Part shown: piece by piece, positions 44,997 to 54,785 of the stretch
Layout of the letters: the number at the start of each line of letters is the position of its first letter
Position numbering within the stretch: position 1 is the first letter of the stretch
Source: a virus
IMG/VR virus record: IMGVR_UViG_3300042361_000735
Span: 1 to 64,000 of that record
DNA: 64,000 nt
Strand: one strand, 5' to 3'
Position numbers and translations under genes: made by a program
Notes under the pieces: generated by a model
Databases searched by the model: none
What the model was told of the DNA's origin: nothing
Seen by the model: the letters and a program-made list of their open reading frames with translations, nothing else

Positions 44997-45952
44997 AAAA
45001 ATTTATTTATTTCTTGTTTAAAGTTTTCAACTACTGTTTGACTATTATATTTTTCTTTAGTGTTAGTTAATGCTTTATTACTTACCTCTTCAAAGAAATC
45101 TTTATCATTTAGGAGTAAATTAATTGCATTTTTAATTCCGTCGTAATTATTAAATTCAAATGATAAGTCAGGGAATATATCACGCTGTGTATCTAAATTA
45201 ATGTTACCTATTAAAGGTACGCCCAAAGATCCGAATTCCAAAGAGCAATTTCCTCCTGAAAATTCACGATGAATATCAATTCCAAATTTAGCATTATATA
45301 TGAACTGTAGCCATTCATTTAAATTCATTCTATTTGATATTGTTATTCCTTCTAATTTATAAACATCAGGGAAAGCCAATAGTTCTGTTGTTTTTGGTCT
45401 ATTATAGGCCATTGAATATATAGGAACGTTCTTGATAAATGATTGAGCTATCTTATGTGATATCATTCCTCTCTGATATCTTTTTATAGGATTTGGAATA
45501 ACTACATAGTCACCTTCGTTAAACTTCTTAGGTTGATCTACTGATATGTTTATACATCCTGGGTATTTGACAAAGTTATTAGTAAATATTTTCATCACAT
45601 CTTTATCATGTTCACTATGGTAGCAGAAGGCTCTACATTTAGACAAACATTCAATATATGCTTGTTGTGTGGGACCATCCCAATCAAACCAGTCAAATAT
45701 ATTTGATTCTTGATTTATAAATACTGTATTATTATCAATTATAGAAAGTAACTTATTTAATTTATTAAGTTCATCACTACATGGAGACTGAACAATTATA
45801 ATATTATTTTCTCCTTGTATTTGATCAATGTTTTCCCATCCAAGGCAATACCATGGAAATAATTCTATATATGCCTGTGGTAGACGATGAAGATCAAATT
45901 GATGGTTTCCAGGTGAAAAACCCAATTCATTTATATAATAGATATGTTTCAT
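44993..45952 (-). CDS. GT-B glycosyltransferase-like protein
   Basis: 319 aa. C-terminal part has EFSGGNCSLEFGSLGVPLIG, the E-x(6-7)-E-like donor site of GT4-type enzymes. The N-terminal part is less typical. Overlaps the epimerase start by 4 bases. Confidence 0.68.
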   Translation of the reverse strand: MKHIYYINELGFSPGNHQFDLHRLPQAYIELFPWYCLGWENIDQIQGENNIIIVQSPCSDELNKLNKLLSIIDNNTVFINQESNIFDWFDWDGPTQQAYIECLSKCRAFCYHSEHDKDVMKIFTNNFVKYPGCINISVDQPKKFNEGDYVVIPNPIKRYQRGMISHKIAQSFIKNVPIYSMAYNRPKTTELLAFPDVYKLEGITISNRMNLNEWLQFIYNAKFGIDIHREFSGGNCSLEFGSLGVPLIGNINLDTQRDIFPDLSFEFNNYDGIKNAINLLLNDKDFFEEVSNKALTNTKEKYNSQTVVENFKQEINKFL

Positions 45953-46815
45953 TTTAATAAGTTAAGTCTTTCTATTATTCTGTCCATCATACCTTCTATT
46001 GTATATTGCTGACAGAATTGTTTTCTATCTTGTAAATCTATGTCTTCTTTTAATTCCCACAACATTTTTACTTTAGATTTAAAATCTTCTATATCACCAT
46101 CTTTAAAGTAATATGCTCGATCTCCAAAGTAATCTCTTGCTCCCTGGTATATAGAGTCAGATATTAAGACATTTTTGCCGTGGTAATATCCTTCTATTAG
46201 TGTTAGTCCTCCAGTTGACGCTTCCATATATTCAGTAACCAGAAATGAGGATCTTAAAATAGTATCTTTATACTTTTCAAAATCTAAATTATGAGCACTT
46301 CTTATATAAGGTATATTTAAAGAGTCACATGCTTTGTCTGTAAATTTAAAGTTTGGATCTTTATAATCCCTAGCAAAATGATAAACATAGTCCCTATTGG
46401 AAGATACATTATCAACATCTTCAAAGAATTCAGTATAACATTTAATTACTTTTACTTTAGATGTAGGGACATCATATATTTCATTTAATCTTAAAGCTAC
46501 TTCATTTGATGGTACCCATATTTCTACTATTTCCTTTGCATTTATCCAATCATATCCTTTAACATATTCAGTCCAAGGATATAAATCCCAAACATATACT
46601 ATTACTTTTTTAGTTGGGTATTTATCACTAATTGCCTTAATTTGAAATAAATGGCTAAGTCCATTTATTGAAAGTATAAATTCACATTCATTATCACAAT
46701 CATTAATTACTAAATCAATACCTCTTTTATTGAATTCAGGTATTAAATTACGAGAAATTCTTGTTTCTGTCCCACCAGCATGCATGTTTTGAATATATGA
46801 TATTTTTCTTATCAT
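45949..46815 (-). CDS. GT-B glycosyltransferase (group 1-like)
   Basis: 288 aa. HAGGTETRISRNLIPEFNKR at the start and MEASTGGLTLIEGYYHGKNV with the donor-binding Glu near residue 205 fit GT4. Shorter than the usual 350-400 aa. Four-base overlaps on both sides. Confidence 0.72.
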   Translation of the reverse strand: MIRKISYIQNMHAGGTETRISRNLIPEFNKRGIDLVINDCDNECEFILSINGLSHLFQIKAISDKYPTKKVIVYVWDLYPWTEYVKGYDWINAKEIVEIWVPSNEVALRLNEIYDVPTSKVKVIKCYTEFFEDVDNVSSNRDYVYHFARDYKDPNFKFTDKACDSLNIPYIRSAHNLDFEKYKDTILRSSFLVTEYMEASTGGLTLIEGYYHGKNVLISDSIYQGARDYFGDRAYYFKDGDIEDFKSKVKMLWELKEDIDLQDRKQFCQQYTIEGMMDRIIERLNLLK

Positions 46816-47435
46816 AAGTTATTATATTTCTCTATTAGTGATTCGAAATAATCATTACTAACATTATGTTTTTCTAAACCAAATGTATTATCTTTTAAAT
46901 AAACGGCAGGGGCCCCCACATACACTTTTCCTGGTTCTATTTTAGATGTTTTTGTTATTATACATCCCATTCCTATCATAGTATAAGCACCTATTATACT
47001 TCGTTGATGGCATATACTCCCTAATCCAAAGTTAACTCCTTCCATAACATAAGAAAACCCACCAATAATAACATTACAAGATAATGATGTTAAATTTTCT
47101 ACAATACTGTCGTGGCCAAGATGACTATTTCTTTGCATTATTATATTATCACCTAATATAGTAGTTTTTTCTGTGCCTTGATGTATAGAGATGTATTCTC
47201 TAAATATATTGTTATTTCCAATAACAGTTTTACCTGTTAATGATTCAAAATAACCTTTATGTTCAGCAGGAGTACCTACGGAGCAATACGCTTCGAATCT
47301 ATTATTATCTCCAATAATAGTATCCCCTACAATATAACAAAAAGGCCCTATGTAATTGTTATTTCCTAACACTACATTAGGGCCTATTATGGACGTAGGA
47401 TGGATGTTATTTAACCCAATTCCATTTTTTTCCAT
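46812..47435 (-). CDS. LpxA-like left-handed beta-helix acyltransferase
   Basis: 207 aa. Hexapeptide repeats (IHPTSIIGPN, NNYIGPFCYI, IIGDNNRFEA), IHQGT (84-88) and SHLGHD (104-109, catalytic-type His108) align with UDP-GlcNAc acyltransferase LpxA. The C-terminal helical domain of E. coli LpxA (262 aa) is missing. It might acylate an amino sugar made by the neighbouring aminotransferase rather than lipid A. Confidence 0.8.
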   Translation of the reverse strand: MEKNGIGLNNIHPTSIIGPNVVLGNNNYIGPFCYIVGDTIIGDNNRFEAYCSVGTPAEHKGYFESLTGKTVIGNNNIFREYISIHQGTEKTTILGDNIIMQRNSHLGHDSIVENLTSLSCNVIIGGFSYVMEGVNFGLGSICHQRSIIGAYTMIGMGCIITKTSKIEPGKVYVGAPAVYLKDNTFGLEKHNVSNDYFESLIEKYNNL

Positions 47436-48366
47436 TGTTATAATAATACTTAATAGTTTTATCTAAAGCATCTTCTAAACTTGTTATTGATTTAGATTCA
47501 ATTACTGAATATAGTTTAGTATTGTCTGATTGTAAGTGCCAGATTTCCCAAGGGCGAATTCTAGCTTGATCAACATTAATAATAATTTCAGAGTGGCCTA
47601 TTAACTTACCAATTAAATTAGCTAAGTCGTAGATTTGAATTCCATCTTCACTACCCATGTTATATACTTCACCAAATTGTCCTTTTTCTAATAATTCAAC
47701 AGCCATTCTAACAGCATCACCAGCATATAAGAAATCTCTGAATGAATTATTACCTAGGTTAACTACATTAGATTCAGCTAATTGGCTGATAATTTCAGGA
47801 ATAACATATTCGTGAGTTTCCCTTTCACCTACACAATTGAATTGTCTTAAAGCAATAGCTGGTACTTCAGCTTCTTTCCATCTTACTTGTACTAAGCCAT
47901 CTGCTGCTAATTTAGAAACACCGTATGTTGAGTGTGGTTCTACAGGATCGTTTTCTTTAATTTTACCCTTCATATCACCGTAAATTTCGGCTGAAGATAC
48001 TTGTAATAGGGCTTTAATACCTGCTGTTTGACATGCATTTAATACTCTTAATACTGAAGTGGCATTAATATCAAAGAAATGCATTGGACGCTCAAAACAC
48101 TCTGGAATGTAAGGTTCAGCAGCGTAGTTGAAAACATATTCAATACTATTTTCTTTTAATATTCTAGCTAATTCATTCTCATTGTCTCTAATATCATGCC
48201 AAATAAATTTAGCTTTAGAGTTAATGTTTTTGGTTTGACCAGTAATTAAATTATCTAGTACAATTACATTACAGTTTTTTTCTTCTACTAAGTAATCAAC
48301 TAGATGAGAGCCAATAAAACCAGCCCCTCCAATTACACATACATTTGAATTTTGTACTTTTCTCAT
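47407..48366 (-). CDS. NAD-dependent sugar epimerase/dehydratase (SDR)
   Basis: 319 aa. GGAGFIGSH (13-21), SSAEIYG, catalytic Tyr148-x3-Lys152 (STYGVSK), and RQFNCVGERE, as in GDP-mannose 4,6-dehydratase/UDP-sugar epimerase types. Overlaps the acyltransferase by 29 bases. Confidence 0.88.
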   Translation of the reverse strand: MRKVQNSNVCVIGGAGFIGSHLVDYLVEEKNCNVIVLDNLITGQTKNINSKAKFIWHDIRDNENELARILKENSIEYVFNYAAEPYIPECFERPMHFFDINATSVLRVLNACQTAGIKALLQVSSAEIYGDMKGKIKENDPVEPHSTYGVSKLAADGLVQVRWKEAEVPAIALRQFNCVGERETHEYVIPEIISQLAESNVVNLGNNSFRDFLYAGDAVRMAVELLEKGQFGEVYNMGSEDGIQIYDLANLIGKLIGHSEIIINVDQARIRPWEIWHLQSDNTKLYSVIESKSITSLEDALDKTIKYYYNNGKKWNWVK

Positions 48367-48367
48367 T

Positions 48368-48865
48368 TTATTTTTTATTTGTTCCTGTTATTAAAAAGTC
48401 TCTTTTTGGGTTATTATGAAAATATCCTTCATAAGCATCAATATCTTTAAACCCTGCTTTATTCATTAGGTCACCTAAAGTCTCAGGACACCAAGCCCAT
48501 TTATGACCTGCTGTTGTTTCCCATCCGAATAACTGCATTACACCATTACTACCATTTATTTCATTTGGGTCGTTATTGCTTAGTATATGTTGAGCTATGG
48601 ATTTTACATTTCCTGTTTCTATTATCAATTTACCACCTTCTTTTAGCCATCCCAACCATCTTTTTAGAAGTATTTCCATTTCTTGATATGGGATATACAT
48701 AGCAAAATGAGATAAAATTATTTCATCTACAGTATTATCTTCCCATTCTAAGGTAAATATGTCCGCTTCCTTATCAACCATCATATTCCCATGATACATT
48801 GATTTATTATCTATATTAACGTATCCTTCTAGATACATATGTCCTGATGCTAGATTTAGTTTCAT
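48368..48865 (-). CDS. SAM-dependent methyltransferase, small class I
   Basis: 165 aa. Motif I-like MKLNLASGHMYLEGYVNID, motif II/III region (DEIILSHFAMYIPYQEMEIL, LKEGGKLIIETGNV). The start is short, so the SAM-binding glycine loop (LASG) is at residue 5. Likely methylates a sugar. Confidence 0.75.
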   Translation of the reverse strand: MKLNLASGHMYLEGYVNIDNKSMYHGNMMVDKEADIFTLEWEDNTVDEIILSHFAMYIPYQEMEILLKRWLGWLKEGGKLIIETGNVKSIAQHILSNNDPNEINGSNGVMQLFGWETTAGHKWAWCPETLGDLMNKAGFKDIDAYEGYFHNNPKRDFLITGTNKK

Positions 48866-49935
48866 AGTTGTTTTAATATTACTTCAGATATGAAGTCTAT
48901 TTGATTATTAGTTAATTCAGTGAATGTAGGTAGAATCAATCCCTGTCCTGATACATACTGAGATGTAGGGAGTAAGACATTAGTTTTTATGAATGGTTGT
49001 AGATGCAATGGGTAGAAGAAATGTCTATAATCAATACTGTTTTCATCTAATGCTTTAAGTACATTATTGTGATTTGACTTAACTAAGATTGAGTAATACC
49101 AGTACACGTTGTAATTATCTTTATCTTCAAAGGGTAATTGAATATGAACGTGACTTAAATTGTTATTATATCTTTCAGCTATTCTTCTTCTATGTTCAAT
49201 TGTTTTATCTATATTTTGTAGTTGACCTAAACCTAAACAACATTGTAGATTCGTTAGTCTGAAGTTCCATCCTGCATCTGAATGGATATATTTTTTTCTG
49301 TTGGTGAAGTTAAGATTTCTTAACATTAATAGATGTTGGTATGTTTCTTCATCATCAGTTAATACCATTCCGCCTTCACCAGTAGTAATAATTTTATTAG
49401 CATAGAATGAAAATGTACTAATATCTCCAACAGATCCTGCTTTTATTCCCTTATAATTGCTACCGTGTGCTTCTGAAGCATCTTCAATAACTTTAATATT
49501 AGGATAATCTTGTTTTAATTTATTAATTTCATCTACATTTACAGTTAAGCCGTAAGTATCTACTACGATTAAAGCTGAAGTATTTGGTGTTATTTTATTT
49601 CTTACTGATTCAATATCAACATTCCATGTTATTGGATTAATATCACAGAATACAGGTGTTAAATTGTTTTCCACAATAGCAGTTAAACAAGACATTATAG
49701 TCATTGAAGGTAATATTACCTCACTACCCTCAGGTAAGTTAAGCGCTTTAATAGCTAAATATAAGGCAACAGTACCATTACTACAAGTAACACCGTATTT
49801 TCTATTACAATAACTAGCAAATTTTTCTTCAAACTCACTAATTTGTTTACCATTAGCTATAAATCCATCTTGAATGGCTTTAATTGCTAATTGCTTATCC
49901 TCTTCATACAAATATGGAATTGAAATAGGTATCAT
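48862..49935 (-). CDS. DegT/DnrJ/EryC1-type PLP aminotransferase
   Basis: 357 aa. SNGTVALYLA (52-61), EDASEAHG (151-158) and the Schiff-base Lys181 in FSFYANKIITTGEGG are standard for sugar aminotransferases (perosamine/GDP-4-keto-sugar type). With the dehydratase and LpxA-like acyltransferase this predicts an N-acylated amino sugar. Confidence 0.88.
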   Translation of the reverse strand: MIPISIPYLYEEDKQLAIKAIQDGFIANGKQISEFEEKFASYCNRKYGVTCSNGTVALYLAIKALNLPEGSEVILPSMTIMSCLTAIVENNLTPVFCDINPITWNVDIESVRNKITPNTSALIVVDTYGLTVNVDEINKLKQDYPNIKVIEDASEAHGSNYKGIKAGSVGDISTFSFYANKIITTGEGGMVLTDDEETYQHLLMLRNLNFTNRKKYIHSDAGWNFRLTNLQCCLGLGQLQNIDKTIEHRRRIAERYNNNLSHVHIQLPFEDKDNYNVYWYYSILVKSNHNNVLKALDENSIDYRHFFYPLHLQPFIKTNVLLPTSQYVSGQGLILPTFTELTNNQIDFISEVILKQL

Positions 49936-50789
49936 TATTTTAATAAATTTTTCTGGTATAGAATAGGCCCTATGGTACCTTTATGGTGAATCATAAAGCT
50001 GCCTAGTACCGATGCTTCAATAACTCTACTTCCAATAGGAGATAATTCACCCATAGGTTCACATAGATTATTGTAACTCAATGGTAATTCTTTTCTTGTT
50101 GCGTCGAAGGTATGACAATCTGTTTTGAACTCCAAGTTTAGAATATCTTGTTTTGTCCAATACTCGAAGTTTCTTTTTATAAACTCAGCAGTACCTTCTT
50201 TATTCATGTTGAATCCTAAATATCCTGTTTCAGTGTGAGTATCTTTTTTAGTTGCTTCAACGGTATTGGTATGAACATAATTTCCATCAGGAGCATACCC
50301 TCCATGTCTCATTAATTTAAAATTCTCTCTACCTAGGAAAGCAACATTATATTCAGATAATATAGAATCGAAAAATGATTCTTCAACTTTATTTATAAAT
50401 AAGCAATCGGAATCTATTGAGCTGAAGTTTTGGTTTCCTAATATTTCATAAGCATATTGCATAGCAGCTACTGGTCTAAACCATTTAACACTTCTAGGGC
50501 TGCTATATTCATCTGTAAATGATATTTTAGGTCCTAATGCTTCATCAACATATGGTATTATTTTTTTATTATCGTACTCATAGTTCATTAGATTAGCTAT
50601 TACTATACTAGGTTCATTAGCCCATTCTAATAACCATTCAGGATAGTATTCAGTATATAAATCACTTTCATTTTCAAAGAATACATATAATTGATGTGTT
50701 TCTGAGTTTTTAGTTTCAATAAATGATTTAAGTAGGTTTCTACCACATATATTATATATTTCTTCTGTAAATGTTGTTATGAATATCAT
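49935..50789 (-). CDS. Putative GT-A-type glycosyltransferase
   Basis: 284 aa. FSSIDSDCLF (DxD-like) and a Rossmann-type start (MIFITTFTEEIYNICGRNLL) suggest a nucleotide-sugar transferase. No finer family. Starts one base from the aminotransferase stop. Confidence 0.6.
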   Translation of the reverse strand: MIFITTFTEEIYNICGRNLLKSFIETKNSETHQLYVFFENESDLYTEYYPEWLLEWANEPSIVIANLMNYEYDNKKIIPYVDEALGPKISFTDEYSSPRSVKWFRPVAAMQYAYEILGNQNFSSIDSDCLFINKVEESFFDSILSEYNVAFLGRENFKLMRHGGYAPDGNYVHTNTVEATKKDTHTETGYLGFNMNKEGTAEFIKRNFEYWTKQDILNLEFKTDCHTFDATRKELPLSYNNLCEPMGELSPIGSRVIEASVLGSFMIHHKGTIGPILYQKNLLK

Positions 50790-50791
50790 TG

Positions 50792-51589
50792 TTAATTAAT
50801 TTCTATTATTGGTTGTTCTGCGAAATGAAAATGGCAAACTCCACTCATCATTATATTTTTATGGCTACCATCATGTACATTATATTGTTTTACTACTTCT
50901 AGTAAAGTAAAATATTCTTCTTTTGATAATAGAGGTAATGTAGTGAGATTATTTCGCTCAACACATTGTCTTAAAATTTGTTCACAGCAAAATCCTTCAA
51001 TGTAATCAAATATTCGTCCGTTATAATTAGGTGTTGTTTGAGTTAATGTGTAAGCATCATTCAAATCCTGTTTGCTGTTTAAGTAATCGGTTTTACTAAC
51101 GTTTATAAAATAAAAATTTGTTTGAGGATAAAATACTTCTTTAAATATTTTTTCAAAATCAAAATTATAATCATTTAATCCTGAAAATCCAATCCCACCT
51201 AAATAATAAAAATCAGCTTCATCAATTTCTTTTGTTAGTATACTTTCGTTTATAATAACGTCGTTTGCTGATTTGCATAACCATTCTTCATTATTTTTTT
51301 TGCAATAATCAAATACTATATTATCTAAATCAGCTGTTCCTAGAGTATGTCCTCTGTTTATTTTAGAATCAAGACAAACACAATTAGAAAAATATTTACT
51401 CCATAATTCATTGTTTTTAGAGGCTAATGAATTATCCTTATAGTTAGTAGCAACTATTATCTGTTTAAATTCCTTTAATACAGGTAAATTATATGAAATA
51501 TATTGTTCTAATAGGTTTAAGTCATCCTGAGATGAAATATATCCTATAGTACCATATATTGATTTATTAATAAGTTGCTTTAAATTCAT
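50792..51589 (-). CDS. Putative glycosyltransferase-like protein
   Basis: 265 aa, alpha/beta with GTIGYISSQDDLNLLEQYIS and FKQIIVATNYKDN near the start, as in GT-A folds, but no clear DxD. Overlaps the methyltransferase by 23 bases. Confidence 0.5.
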   Translation of the reverse strand: MNLKQLINKSIYGTIGYISSQDDLNLLEQYISYNLPVLKEFKQIIVATNYKDNSLASKNNELWSKYFSNCVCLDSKINRGHTLGTADLDNIVFDYCKKNNEEWLCKSANDVIINESILTKEIDEADFYYLGGIGFSGLNDYNFDFEKIFKEVFYPQTNFYFINVSKTDYLNSKQDLNDAYTLTQTTPNYNGRIFDYIEGFCCEQILRQCVERNNLTTLPLLSKEEYFTLLEVVKQYNVHDGSHKNIMMSGVCHFHFAEQPIIEIN

Positions 51590-52217
51590 CTACTGATATT
51601 AGATTTAATAATTCTTTTTTATTAGATTCAAATCTCTTCCAGGTCCATATTTCTTGTTGATAAGTAGATGTTTTGTCTCCTACTTTAATAACACCAACTC
51701 CAAAGTCAGTATCAACAACATTACATTGCATTTTAGGGTAATGTGCTTTAAAATCAACAAAAGCTTTCCAAGTATCACCGTTCCAGGCGATAGTTTCTCT
51801 TGGTACTAGCTGAGCATCATAGCTTGCAGGATTACAATCATGTAATAATATAAATCCACCATCTACAATATGATTAAGAGCGTTTTGAATATCTTTAGCT
51901 ACTTGATCAGCATGATGTAGACCATCTATAAAAATAAGATCATATTTAATTTCATCATGTCCTTTAATTAATTCAAAGAAATCATCTGATGTCATTGGAT
52001 AGTTTACCTCAGGTGGTACGTAACCTTCAACTCCTGGGTCAACCCCATCTTTATGTGGTGCTTTAATTTCTCTAATGTTTTCCCCTTTAAATACTCCAAT
52101 TTCTAAGTAATTAATAACTTTATATTTTTCAATTAAGTAGTTAATTAAATCAAATCGTTTAACGGTACTAGTTAAATTGCGAATAACTTCAGGCTCGGAT
52201 AAATTGTTTTTAAACAT
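51567..52217 (-). CDS. SAM-dependent methyltransferase (Methyltransf_24-like)
   Basis: 216 aa. NYLEIGVFKGENIREI (motif I), FIDGLHHADQVAKDI and FILLHDCNP are the usual motifs of this family, found next to glycan genes. The metal-binding Asp/His (DGLHH) is intact. Confidence 0.82.
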   Translation of the reverse strand: MFKNNLSEPEVIRNLTSTVKRFDLINYLIEKYKVINYLEIGVFKGENIREIKAPHKDGVDPGVEGYVPPEVNYPMTSDDFFELIKGHDEIKYDLIFIDGLHHADQVAKDIQNALNHIVDGGFILLHDCNPASYDAQLVPRETIAWNGDTWKAFVDFKAHYPKMQCNVVDTDFGVGVIKVGDKTSTYQQEIWTWKRFESNKKELLNLISVDEFKATY

Positions 52218-52246
52218 TTTTATTTATTTATACTACTTTTCCAATT

Positions 52247-52876
52247 TTAAATTTGGTCATAAAATGCATTTTGTTTTTCTTGCCTTGCTATATCTTTAGG
52301 ATGATATAAACACATTTCTTCTAATGGAGGAAAATTAGTATATAATCCAAATCCATCTAAACGCTCATGTACTTTATTTATCCATTTGATTGTAGATACG
52401 TTTTTCCAAACGCGCCATTGGTAATCGGGGAAGTTAACTCTATTATGGTAATCAACATTCCATCCCCATTGTTTAATATGTTGTTCAGTTAAGCCCTCTA
52501 CTGTATTAATTCTAGGAACTAGAAATACATCAGTATCATCGTTTGCCTCTAATATAGATGGCAATAATGGCACCAATTCTGGGTGTGGATATTCATCAGC
52601 ATCAATCTGGAATATGTAATCTTTGGTACATAGGCTACTAAGATTATTCTTGAATGTAGCGAAATCACCATTTAATGGATGAAAGTAATTCATTAACTTA
52701 TATTTGTTAACTACATCTTTTACTTCATCGGTAGCAGTAAAATCCATTTGTACTACTATTTCATCTTCATCTCTAATAGATGATGTTAGTTGATCTAATA
52801 AACGATCTAACTCAACATGCTCATTACAAGCTGTGATTGCATAACTGATTGAGGGCATATTATTGTTGTTGGGCAT
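52247..52876 (-). CDS. Family 2 glycosyltransferase
   Basis: 209 aa. SISYAITACNEHVELDRLLD at the start and the metal site IDADEYPHPEL (about 111-121). Shorter than typical (250+). Overlaps the zinc-ribbon gene by 17 bases. Confidence 0.8.
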   Translation of the reverse strand: MPNNNNMPSISYAITACNEHVELDRLLDQLTSSIRDEDEIVVQMDFTATDEVKDVVNKYKLMNYFHPLNGDFATFKNNLSSLCTKDYIFQIDADEYPHPELVPLLPSILEANDDTDVFLVPRINTVEGLTEQHIKQWGWNVDYHNRVNFPDYQWRVWKNVSTIKWINKVHERLDGFGLYTNFPPLEEMCLYHPKDIARQEKQNAFYDQI

Positions 52877-53261
52877 ACTTAAAGAAACCTACATAATCTA
52901 GGGCTTCCATAAAGTCGTATTGTTCGTATTCTTGTTTTGTAGTCATGTCTGCCTTACCGTCTTTAGACTGCACAGCTGCCCATTTCCAATCTTCAGTTGA
53001 TTTACCATCACCAAACACCATTGATTTGTCTTCTAGAATTACTGTGTTAGGATACCAATAGTATCCGTTTGCATCTTTAAATTTTAAATCTTTGTATAAT
53101 TGAGGTACTACTGCTTCTACTTCTTGTAGATTACCTTCTACCATAGTTGAGTTAGATGTAAATCCACATCCGAAGCAACTCCAAACAGTAAGTTTTTCAT
53201 TTGATGCTTCGTGACATGCGTCACCACCACATCTAGGGCATATCGTTAATTTCTCATTCAT
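52860..53261 (-). CDS. Zinc-ribbon protein, unknown
   Basis: 133 aa with CPRCGGDAC and CFGCGF (two CxxC) forming a ribbon at residues 8-34, then a mixed domain with Trp/Tyr. Not an obvious sugar enzyme despite its position. Confidence 0.68.
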   Translation of the reverse strand: MNEKLTICPRCGGDACHEASNEKLTVWSCFGCGFTSNSTMVEGNLQEVEAVVPQLYKDLKFKDANGYYWYPNTVILEDKSMVFGDGKSTEDWKWAAVQSKDGKADMTTKQEYEQYDFMEALDYVGFFKYAQQQ

Positions 53262-53496
53262 TGTTATCTAAATTTTGTGTTGTGTTGGTATAATGCCAAG
53301 CTCCACTACCAGTTGTATATATAGTACCTGTACTAGTAGTTCCAAACCCACCTATTCCTACAGATATTGAATATGGATGGTCATTTACTTCTGCTAATTT
53401 TTCCTTTAGTAAATCCCACTGTTTAGGAGTCACGTTAAAATCGTGAACTCCTTCAGTGAATCCTTTTAACCAAATAACAAATTCTTTACTTGTCAT
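53254..53496 (-). CDS. Small phage protein, helical domain plus Gly/Thr tail
   Basis: 80 aa. MTSKEFVIWLKGFTEGVHDF and PKQWDLLKEKLAEV form a short domain I recognise from many phages (function unknown). The Gly/Thr/Ser-rich end (GTTSTGTIYTTGSG) is likely disordered. Confidence 0.7.
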   Translation of the reverse strand: MTSKEFVIWLKGFTEGVHDFNVTPKQWDLLKEKLAEVNDHPYSISVGIGGFGTTSTGTIYTTGSGAWHYTNTTQNLDNNE

Positions 53497-54784
53497 CTTT
53501 CTTTAGTTTAGGTAATTCGATTTTCTTTAACTGAGGTAACTTAAATTCTACTTTTACAGGTACTTTTGTTTCTAATATGCTGATTAATTTTTCAGACATT
53601 TTATCTAGACTAAATTCAGTACGTGAACGGTATGATTGTCTCTTTGCCCCATCAGTATACTTTTTATAGTTTTTATAGACGTCTACTAATGTATTAGAAG
53701 CTGTACTATAATCAACTGTAAACCAGCTACTTTCAGGAAGCAACATGTTTTTTACTACTGCCGATCCGTGTATTTGGGTTAAATTTCCAGGTAATAATGT
53801 TGACATTTCAGCATCTAGAAAATCTGTGTGTCCGCTCCAGTTAGGAGCAATTACTGGTTTGCCTGAAATTGATGCTTCAAGTAGTGGTCTACCGAATCCT
53901 TCACCTTTAGCAAATGATACGTGTGCTTTTACTTTAGGGTGGTTATATAACTCGTTCATTTCATCGTTAGTTAATTCACCATGTACTAAGTAAATATTAG
54001 GTATATCACCACCTACTTCTTCTTCAATAATTCTAATTTTATCTAGTATTTCTTCTCTATCCATTACAGATGGAGTAGCACTTGATGTTTTTAGAATTAA
54101 ACCAGGGCGTTGTTTTTTATTTTTAAATGTTTCAAGGAATGTTTTAACTAACATACCTACATCTTTTCTATCTTGACCAGTAATACCTTGTAACCAATGT
54201 CCTACAAACAGATAGTTGAATTCTTCCTTAATAATACTTAAAGAATCACTTAAATCACCTTCTACTTTATCTAATTTTTTATAGATATTAGTATCAGCAC
54301 CTTCAAATAATACTTCTACTGGTGATTCTAATTTTATTACAGCCTCTACTTGTTGTGTTTGAGTATTACGTTTTTCAAATGCTGAATTTTCGAATACCTT
54401 TTTAGCATGATTTGAAGATACTAGTGTTAAATTCATTCTATTAACACCCTCAATCCAAGTAGCATCGCATAATGTAGTTTCAATACCTGCTGTAACGCCA
54501 ATATTGAATTTTCCAAGTGGTTGAAATTCGTTTGGTACTGTAATTTGCATCCATATGTCTGGTTGCTTTGGTAATTGAGGTGAACTCAATAGACAATCTT
54601 TCATTAATTTGTGATTAGGGTTTCCTTCTTCTAAGAATCCCCAAGGTGTACTACCCCATCTTTGAGGTAATACTTTTACCTCATATTTTTCAGATTTGAT
54701 GATTGATAATACTATATCTCTACTTCTTGCTCCATATCCTGAAAATGTATCGATTGGGCAGCTTATAACTATTAGTGGTTTCAT
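53486..54784 (-). CDS. GT-B (GT4-like) glycosyltransferase
   Basis: 432 aa. Donor-site region FAKGEGFGRPLLEASISGKP (EGFGxPxLE) and PNIYLVHGELTNDEMNELYN are classic for GT4. C-terminal 30 residues are Lys/Leu-rich. Overlaps the next gene by 11 bases. Confidence 0.85.
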   Translation of the reverse strand: MKPLIVISCPIDTFSGYGARSRDIVLSIIKSEKYEVKVLPQRWGSTPWGFLEEGNPNHKLMKDCLLSSPQLPKQPDIWMQITVPNEFQPLGKFNIGVTAGIETTLCDATWIEGVNRMNLTLVSSNHAKKVFENSAFEKRNTQTQQVEAVIKLESPVEVLFEGADTNIYKKLDKVEGDLSDSLSIIKEEFNYLFVGHWLQGITGQDRKDVGMLVKTFLETFKNKKQRPGLILKTSSATPSVMDREEILDKIRIIEEEVGGDIPNIYLVHGELTNDEMNELYNHPKVKAHVSFAKGEGFGRPLLEASISGKPVIAPNWSGHTDFLDAEMSTLLPGNLTQIHGSAVVKNMLLPESSWFTVDYSTASNTLVDVYKNYKKYTDGAKRQSYRSRTEFSLDKMSEKLISILETKVPVKVEFKLPQLKKIELPKLKKDDK

Positions 54785-54785
54785 A